From Chloroflexota bacterium (lineage in GTDB: Bacteria > Chloroflexota > Dehalococcoidia > GIF9 > UBA5629), in NCBI GenBank assembly GCA_016875975.1, contig VGOF01000028.1, positions 1 to 12,200 on the forward strand: DNA of 12,200 nucleotides, in the 5' to 3' direction. Below are positions 6,976 to 10,786 of this stretch, one piece after another. The notes below the pieces were generated by a model. That model did not search any database, was not told where the DNA came from, and saw only the letters and a list, made by a program, of their open reading frames with translations. The position numbers were made by a program, and so were the translations under genes. How positions within the stretch are numbered: the first letter of the stretch is position 1; every line of letters begins with the position of its first letter.

Positions 6976-7566
6976 ATGCTTTCAATCGAAGACATCCTGT
7001 ACCAGGTTACCAGGCCTGCCCGCTACACCGGTGGGGAGTGGAACAGCATTGTCAAAGACTGGGATAAGACACCGATTCGCGTTGTCCTGGCTTTCCCTGA
7101 TACTTATGAAGTGGGCATGTCCAACCTGGCTATGGGCAGATATTCGGTAGCTGCCAGGTGCGTGGGACAAGCTCAGGCTTGCCTCGACGCTGCTCTCAGC
7201 TATGCTCCCCAGAGAATAATATTCGGACAAAAAGAAAGCGAATTCCAGATGGTAAAGCAGATAGTAGCTGATATGGTCGTGTCTATAGAAACAGCGCGTT
7301 TGCTTGTTTACAGGCTGGGGCATCTATTGGACGCCAATGTTGGACGTGTAACCTCTATTGCCTCCATGACAAAACTTTACGCCAGCGAGGTTGCAACCAA
7401 GGCAGCACTGGATGCAATCTAGATTCATGGCGGTTACGGTTTCACTGAGGAATTTCCTGTAGGGCGCTATCTACTAGAGGCAAAGGTACTGGAAGTCGGC
7501 GAAGGGAATAACCGGTTACACCGAGAAATCATCGCCGATTGGGCATTTGGCGTCCGAGATTATTAA
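6976..7566 (+). pseudogene. Chimeric pseudogene: radical SAM protein N-terminus fused to acyl-CoA dehydrogenase C-terminal domain, with internal amber stop
   Basis: The frame starts with 'MLSIEDILYQVTRPARYTGG', the conserved N-terminus of the uncharacterised radical SAM family I know as TIGR03960. This continues for about 52 residues to 'DTYEVGMSNLAMG'. It then becomes, in frame, the C-terminal helical domain of an acyl-CoA dehydrogenase (RYSVAARCVGQAQACLDAA onward). TAG at 7420-7422 interrupts the frame exactly where 'Q-IHGGYGF' is expected; the same frame then continues cleanly (IHGGYGFTEEFP, LEVGEGNNRLHREIIADW) to TAA at 7564-7566. The radical SAM core and the first about 235 residues of the dehydrogenase are missing, so neither activity is possible. 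It is best read as a deletion fusion plus nonsense mutation. The last joined enzyme may once have belonged to the acyl-CoA pathway upstream. Confidence 0.8.
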
Positions 7567-7620
7567 AGAGCACAGAACCTTACACGTACTGCTGGGCTTC
7601 AGCTCCACCAGTTGTGGTCA

Positions 7621-7638
7621 CCACCTGCCCTCAGGTGG
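7621..7638 (+). terminator. Hairpin downstream of the chimeric pseudogene, terminator-like but without U-tract
   Basis: CCACCTG (7621-7627), loop CCCT, CAGGTGG (7632-7638): a perfect 7-bp GC-rich stem. No run of T follows, so rho-independent termination is doubtful; it may instead protect an mRNA end. Confidence 0.35.
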
Positions 7639-7664
7639 CACTGAATTCCTGTGCATCAAAGAAT

Positions 7665-7739
7665 TCTCTCCCCTAGCGGGAGAGAGTTAGAGTGAGGGGG
7701 AGTTCACCCTCACCTTCTTCCTCTCCCTCGAGGGAGAGG
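7665..7739. repeat. Three adjacent hairpins of a 'CTCTCCC...GGGAGAG' intergenic palindrome family
   Basis: Three consecutive inverted repeats are visible: TCTCTCCC/GGGAGAGA (7665-7672 with 7678-7685), GTGAGGG/CCCTCAC (7692-7698 with 7707-7713), and a perfect 20-base palindrome centred on CTCGAG (7720-7739). The outer two share the same CTCTCCC/GGGAGAG core and the middle one has a GTGAGGG core, so the block is nearly symmetric as a whole. Such pyrimidine-rich palindromes occur as dispersed intergenic repeats in many bacteria; function unknown. Confidence 0.6.
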
Positions 7740-8055
7740 AAATTAGTGGGTGTCCTCTCTCCCCTGGCCCTTCACAAGAAGAACCCAAAGGCGGCTAACC
7801 AGCACCAAACCCAACCTGCCAAGCACAACAAGATGACAGCCCGCTAATCAGCTAAACATTCCTCGGTTTTGTTGCACTTAAACTCATTTAGTGACATTGA
7901 AAAGAATGCCTAGCCACGACCACACATTGAAGACCGTTCAAATCTCACGATGAGACAACGATACCGAGCCGCTAACTATCGAACCTATGACGCCAGTCGT
8001 GAGAGCAAGGCTGGATACCTTTCCATCACCCCGCTAAATCTGTTCGATTTGAAAG

Positions 8056-8084
8056 TTGTCTTGCCGATGTAATTATCCTACAAT
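8056..8084 (+). promoter_or_regulatory. Putative promoter of the 73-residue membrane protein gene
   Basis: TTGTCT (8056-8061) and TACAAT (8079-8084) are 17 bases apart and 19 bases before the ATG at 8104. Both boxes are close to sigma-70 consensus. Inference from sequence only. Confidence 0.38.
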
Positions 8085-8103
8085 TTAACTCGTTGGCGGA
8101 CAT

Positions 8104-8325
8104 ATGAGGAACACGCTTCGCTTGTTGCTGTTAGTCATCGCCTTTGTGCTTATCGGGAACTTTGTCATACTCAGGCTTTACGGTGATACTCTGCAAAGCA
8201 CACACCTGTTTATTGTCCGTGGCACGGTCTTCTATCCCATATCCTTCCTGAATCTTATTCTTGGCATTTTACTGATCACCTTTCTTGTTTGGGAATGGTT
8301 AACCCAGAGAAAAAGCCTTAAGTGA
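8104..8325 (+). CDS. Small two-helix membrane protein, function unknown
   Basis: A 73-residue protein with two hydrophobic segments, about residues 6-25 (RLLLLVIAFVLIGNFVILRL) and 42-66 (rich in Leu, Ile and Phe), a short polar loop between them, and a basic tail (TQRKSLK). The ATG at 8104 follows GGCGGA at short distance and a plausible promoter at 8056-8084, which favours a real gene. I recognise no family. The hydrophobic pattern is clear, and the long N-terminal segment could also be read as an uncleaved signal anchor. No neighbour explains it: the gene stands alone between the non-coding hairpin region and the leader of the lipoprotein gene. Confidence 0.5.
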   Translation: MRNTLRLLLLVIAFVLIGNFVILRLYGDTLQSTHLFIVRGTVFYPISFLNLILGILLITFLVWEWLTQRKSLK

Positions 8326-8489
8326 CAAACCCCAGGGTACCCGGCAGGAAGTAACGCAATAGTAGAACGCCACCTCATTGCACGGTTTAGCGCGCTGTTC
8401 AGGTCTGCACCAATCCGGCAGTGACATAAGCACCTCCGACGCTTCCGTAAAGAATGAACACTCACGTTCTCTACATCTAGATGGTGAAC
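8326..8489. other. Intergenic stretch before the lipoprotein promoter
   Basis: No gene is supported here. It contains a GGGTACCC palindrome (8335-8342), and GCACCTCCG (8430-8438) that is nearly complementary to the 3' side of the terminator hairpin downstream. The latter lies upstream of the predicted transcription start, so it would only matter for read-through transcripts. Confidence 0.4.
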
Positions 8490-8518
8490 TTGACAAAGGG
8501 GGGGGGTGAGGGTAGATT
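8490..8518 (+). promoter_or_regulatory. Putative promoter with G9 homopolymer in the spacer
   Basis: A perfect TTGACA (8490-8495) and TAGATT (8513-8518) are exactly 17 bases apart. The spacer contains nine consecutive G (8498-8506). Transcription would begin near 8525, giving a leader of about 138 bases before the lipoprotein gene. Confidence 0.45.
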
Positions 8519-8524
8519 AGAGTT

Positions 8525-8598
8525 AAGATATTTGTAGCTAGTCTAGACTAGTAGAGGCGTTGGTCGGTTTGGGGGTGACATGATGAAATCAGATGGGG
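8525..8598 (+). ncRNA. Putative 5' leader of the lipoprotein gene (attenuator/riboswitch-size, class unknown)
   Basis: About 74 bases lie between the predicted transcription start and the terminator. They include a perfect 14-base palindrome CTAGTCTAGACTAG (8538-8551) and a G-rich, purine-rich stretch (8570-8598). I do not recognise TPP, SAM, cobalamin, T-box, guanidine or fluoride consensus here. The attenuator reading rests on the terminator position. Confidence 0.3.
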
Positions 8599-8642
8599 GG
8601 CACCGTAATCTCCGTTTTACGGAGGTTGCCGGTGCCTTTTTT
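8599..8642 (+). terminator. Strong intrinsic terminator 20 bases upstream of the lipoprotein start codon
   Basis: GGCACCG (8599-8605) pairs with CGGTGCC (8630-8636), and AATCTCCG (8607-8614) with CGGAGGTT (8620-8627, one G-U pair), around a TTTTA loop. T6 follows at 8637-8642. This has all marks of a rho-independent terminator. It sits directly before AGGAGG (8651-8656) and the ATG at 8663, which suggests transcription attenuation of the lipoprotein gene instead of simple termination of the gene ending at 8325. Confidence 0.8.
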
Positions 8643-8662
8643 GCATAGGAAGGAGGGCGAAA

Positions 8663-9661
8663 ATGTCAAGAACAAGGGGGTTTCTGATTCTTATAATGGT
8701 AGCAATGCTGGTAATCACTACCTTGTTGCCTGCTTGTGCGCCGAAGGCGCCGCCTCAGCAGTTCAAGCTCCGCATGGGCATTATTAAGTCAGTAGACCTT
8801 CTGCCCTATTATGTACTATGCGAGCAGGGATTTGATAAGAAAAACGGCTTGCACATAGTTGAGCAACATTACCAGGGGGGGAGTGCAATAATAAAGGCTA
8901 TCGCGGATGGCTCGGTGGATATCGCTTCTTCTGTTGGTACCATGCCCGTTCTTCTTGCCACGGAAAACGGAATTATGCCAGACAAAGCAGTAGCTGTAGC
9001 GGCTGCTTCATTTGCTGATGCCCACCATCCAACGACAGGAGTCCTTGTCGGGCCATCTGTGACGAACTGGAAAGACCTCGAGGGTAAACACATCGGCGTG
9101 AACTCCAAAACCAGCGTCACGGCGGCAGGCATCATCGGCCGTCTGCATCTGGAAGGAGTAACAGAATACACCTTGGTGGAGATATCCCTTGTGAACATGG
9201 GCCTGGCAGTTGCAGGAGGCAATATTGCCGCAGCCAGCATGACGGAGCCATATGTCACGCAGTCGCTATTGAGACAAGACGGCAGAATTCTAGATTGGGT
9301 CATTGGCGGCAAACCTTTTGATAATATGGAATTTACCATGATTGTATTTAGCACCGACATTTACAAGAATAATCCTGAGGCAGTCAAAGCCTACCTGCGG
9401 GCCCACTTAGAAGCCGTTAAGTGGATAGAGCAGAACCCGGAAAAGGCCCGGTCTATTCTAGCCAGACAGTTAGACCTCAGCCCTGAGGTAGCCCAAAAGA
9501 TAAAGCTGCTGCGTTTCTCCCCGGATGGACGTAACGACCCGGTCCTCCTGGAATCCATGCAGCCCATGCTGATAAATGCCGGCCTGCTCAAAGCGCCCGT
9601 ACCGGTAAGCCAGCTTTACGATGAGACGCTGCTCAATGAGGTCTTGAAGGAAAAACGATGA
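8663..9661 (+). CDS. ABC transporter substrate-binding lipoprotein, NitT/TauT (NMT1/THI5-like) family
   Basis: A 332-residue exported lipoprotein. Residues 1-24 are a signal peptide ending in lipobox LPAC, with Cys25 as the lipidation site. The mature part has the NMT1-type periplasmic-binding fold: 'LRMGIIKSVDLLPYYVLCEQG' (36-56, interrupted here only for quoting), 'AIADGSVDIAS', 'DLEGKHIGVNSKTS' and 'NNPEAVKAYLRAHLEAVKWIEQNPEKA'. Homologues deliver nitrate, sulfonates, thiamine precursors or similar ligands to an ABC permease. Length is normal and key segments are intact. AGGAGG lies 6 bases before the ATG. No permease or ATPase gene follows; repeats start 20 bases after the stop. The next full-length gene is a Cache-domain sensor, so a receptor role in signalling is possible. 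Ligand unknown. Confidence 0.85.
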   Translation: MSRTRGFLILIMVAMLVITTLLPACAPKAPPQQFKLRMGIIKSVDLLPYYVLCEQGFDKKNGLHIVEQHYQGGSAIIKAIADGSVDIASSVGTMPVLLATENGIMPDKAVAVAAASFADAHHPTTGVLVGPSVTNWKDLEGKHIGVNSKTSVTAAGIIGRLHLEGVTEYTLVEISLVNMGLAVAGGNIAAASMTEPYVTQSLLRQDGRILDWVIGGKPFDNMEFTMIVFSTDIYKNNPEAVKAYLRAHLEAVKWIEQNPEKARSILARQLDLSPEVAQKIKLLRFSPDGRNDPVLLESMQPMLINAGLLKAPVPVSQLYDETLLNEVLKEKR

Positions 9662-9681
9662 CTCGGAGAAAGAGTACCTTC

Positions 9682-9780
9682 TGTCATTGCGAGGAGCCCC
9701 AATGCAATCGGGACGACTTGGCAACCTCCCATATGTCATTGCGAGGAACGGCTGTCCGAAAATTGACTGTCATCGCGAGG
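9682..9780 (+). repeat. 99-bp direct repeat, copy A
   Basis: This 99-base segment recurs at 10494-10592 with two differences (A/G near the start, T/G in the 'GACKTGGC' segment). It contains three 'TGTCAYYGCGAG' boxes (9682, 9734, 9768). It belongs to the dispersed palindromic repeat family of this island. Confidence 0.85.
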
Positions 9781-9830
9781 CACGAAGTGCCGTGGCGATC
9801 TCCCCTGGGGCAGATACTTGTGCATTGCGG

Positions 9831-10152
9831 AGATTGCTTCGCCCTTCAGCCGAAGGACTCGCAACGACGGGGGCCTGTCATTGCGAGGAGCCCCGATTAT
9901 ATCGGGACGACGTGGCAACCTCTCCCGTCCGTCCTCAACCAGAGAGATTGCTTCGCCCTTCAGCCGAAGGACTCGCAACGACGGGGGCCTGTCATTGCGA
10001 GGAGCCCCGATTATATCGGGACGACGTGGCAATCTCTCCCGTCCGTCCTCAACCAGAGAGATTGCTTCGCCCTTCAGCCGAAGGACTCGCAACGACGGGG
10101 GCCTGTCATTGCGAGGAGCCCCGATTATATCGGGACGACGTGGCAATCTCTA
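9831..10152 (+). repeat. 114-bp tandem repeat array, about 2.8 copies
   Basis: Copies start at 9831, 9945 and 10059, a period of 114 bases. The first two are complete and differ at one base (CAACCT against CAATCT); the third ends at about 10152, where the GIY-YIG flank begins. Each copy holds one TGTCATTGCGAG box (9876, 9990, 10104) and two small hairpins (CCTTC-AGCC-GAAGG and CCCGAT-TAT-ATCGGG). Because 114 is a multiple of three and the unit lacks stops in several frames, long open frames appear on both strands; they are not believable genes. Confidence 0.9.
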
Positions 10153-10484
10153 ACCGCTTAGTCACATGAGTAAACAGTATTACGTGTACATAATGACCAA
10201 CATAGACAACAAAGTGTTATACACAGGCATAACCAATGATTTGAGAAAAAGGGCTTACGAGCATAGGGAAAAACTAATTGACGGTTTCACCAAACGATAC
10301 AACGTGATGAAGTTGCTGTACTACGAGGTATTTGACGATATTACGAGTGCCATCTCGAGAGAGAAGCAAATAAAAGCCGGGTCGAGGCAAAAGAAGATCG
10401 AATTGGTTAACAGAACCAATAAGGAATGGCGTGATCTGTATGGTGAACTATGAGAGACTGCCACGCCTTCGGCTCGCAGTGACA
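10104..10484 (+). mobile_element. Candidate GIY-YIG cassette bounded by compound inverted repeats
   Basis: Outer arms are TGTCATTGCGAG (10104-10115) and CTCGCAGTGACA (10473-10484); inner arms are CGTGGCAATCTC (10139-10150) and GAGACTGCCACG (10454-10465). Each pair is an inverted repeat with one mismatch. The nuclease gene fills the space between the inner arms: the right inner arm begins at the base after the stop codon. Similar outer arms bound a gene-less unit at 10605-10722. No clear target-site duplication is seen, although GGGGCC occurs just left of the element and three bases past its right end. Confidence 0.5.
10166..10453 (+). CDS. GIY-YIG nuclease-domain protein (single-domain, UPF0213/YhbQ-like size)
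   Basis: A 95-residue protein made of one GIY-YIG endonuclease domain. The two motif strands are YVYIMT (6-11) and YTG (19-21); Arg27 or Arg29, His33 ('RKRAYEH') and Glu66 ('ISREKQIK') match the expected catalytic and metal-binding positions. The end 'WRDLYGEL' is typical of this small family. All key residues are intact, so DNA-cleaving activity is possible. There is no recognisable ribosome binding site before the ATG, which is unusual beside its neighbours. The gene lies precisely between inverted repeat arms inside the repeat island, and no other gene is linked to it. Proteins of this size are common but their cellular role is not settled; here a role in repeat mobility is inferred from placement only. 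Confidence 0.85.
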   Translation: MSKQYYVYIMTNIDNKVLYTGITNDLRKRAYEHREKLIDGFTKRYNVMKLLYYEVFDDITSAISREKQIKAGSRQKKIELVNRTNKEWRDLYGEL

Positions 10485-10493
10485 GAAGGGGCC

Positions 10494-10592
10494 TGTCGTT
10501 GCGAGGAGCCCCAATGCAATCGGGACGACGTGGCAACCTCCCATATGTCATTGCGAGGAACGGCTGTCCGAAAATTGACTGTCATCGCGAGG
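10494..10592 (+). repeat. 99-bp direct repeat, copy B
   Basis: Second copy of the segment at 9682-9780, 812 bases downstream, with two base differences over 99. It carries three TGTC-TGCGAG-type boxes (10494, 10546, 10580). The two copies flank the tandem array and the GIY-YIG gene. Confidence 0.85.
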
Positions 10593-10604
10593 AACGTGCC
10601 CATC

Positions 10605-10722
10605 TGTCATTGCGAGGAACGGAGTGACGAAGCAATCCCTGCCAGGACGAGCACGGTTGCCATGCGGAGATTGCTTCGCTGCCTGCCACGCCTTCGGCTC
10701 GCAGCTTCGGCTCGCAATGACA
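10605..10722. mobile_element. MITE-like 118-bp palindromic element without a gene
   Basis: Perfect 12-base terminal inverted repeats TGTCATTGCGAG (10605-10616) and CTCGCAATGACA (10711-10722) enclose inner arms CGAAGCAATC (10628-10637) and GATTGCTTCG (10669-10678). There is no coding frame worth calling. The ends match those of the GIY-YIG cassette, so it may be a non-autonomous form of the same element. Confidence 0.55.
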
Positions 10723-10734
10723 CGGGGGGCTCGC

Positions 10735-10766
10735 AATGACGCTAGCGGGGAAAATGACGCTAGCGG
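10735..10766. repeat. 14-bp direct duplication upstream of the sensor gene
   Basis: AATGACGCTAGCGG occurs at 10735-10748 and again at 10753-10766, four bases apart. The first copy overlaps the last repeat box (CTCGCAATGACG, 10730-10741). It could be a footprint of insertion or excision at the island edge, or a slippage duplication. Confidence 0.6.
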
Positions 10767-10786
10767 AGGAAAGATAGGAACATAAA

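Larger units (their letters stand above)
7567..8103. other. Non-coding stretch with hairpin cluster
   Basis: No coding frame is supported in these 537 bases. The first part (7621-7739) holds four hairpins, listed separately. The segment 7740-8040 shows no gene, RNA or repeat that I recognise. The end (8056-8084) holds a promoter candidate for the small membrane protein. Confidence 0.5.

Noticed and set aside
8538..8551. TrpR-type operator at CTAGTCTAGACTAG
   Set aside because: The half-site spacing is 4 bases instead of the 2 of the trp operator, and no trp-related gene is nearby.
8525..8598. Known riboswitch classes (TPP, T-box, guanidine, fluoride) in the lipoprotein leader
   Set aside because: The conserved cores of these classes are not found; 'GGGGGCACCG' only superficially recalls a T-box and lies within the terminator stem.
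9658..10169. Long overlapping open frames on both strands in the repeat array
   Set aside because: They arise from a stop-free 114-bp tandem repeat whose period is a multiple of three; residues are repetitive and no frame has a believable start or family.
9682..10766. CRISPR array
   Set aside because: The repeats are long, directly adjacent and palindromic, with no unique spacers of regular length and no cas genes.
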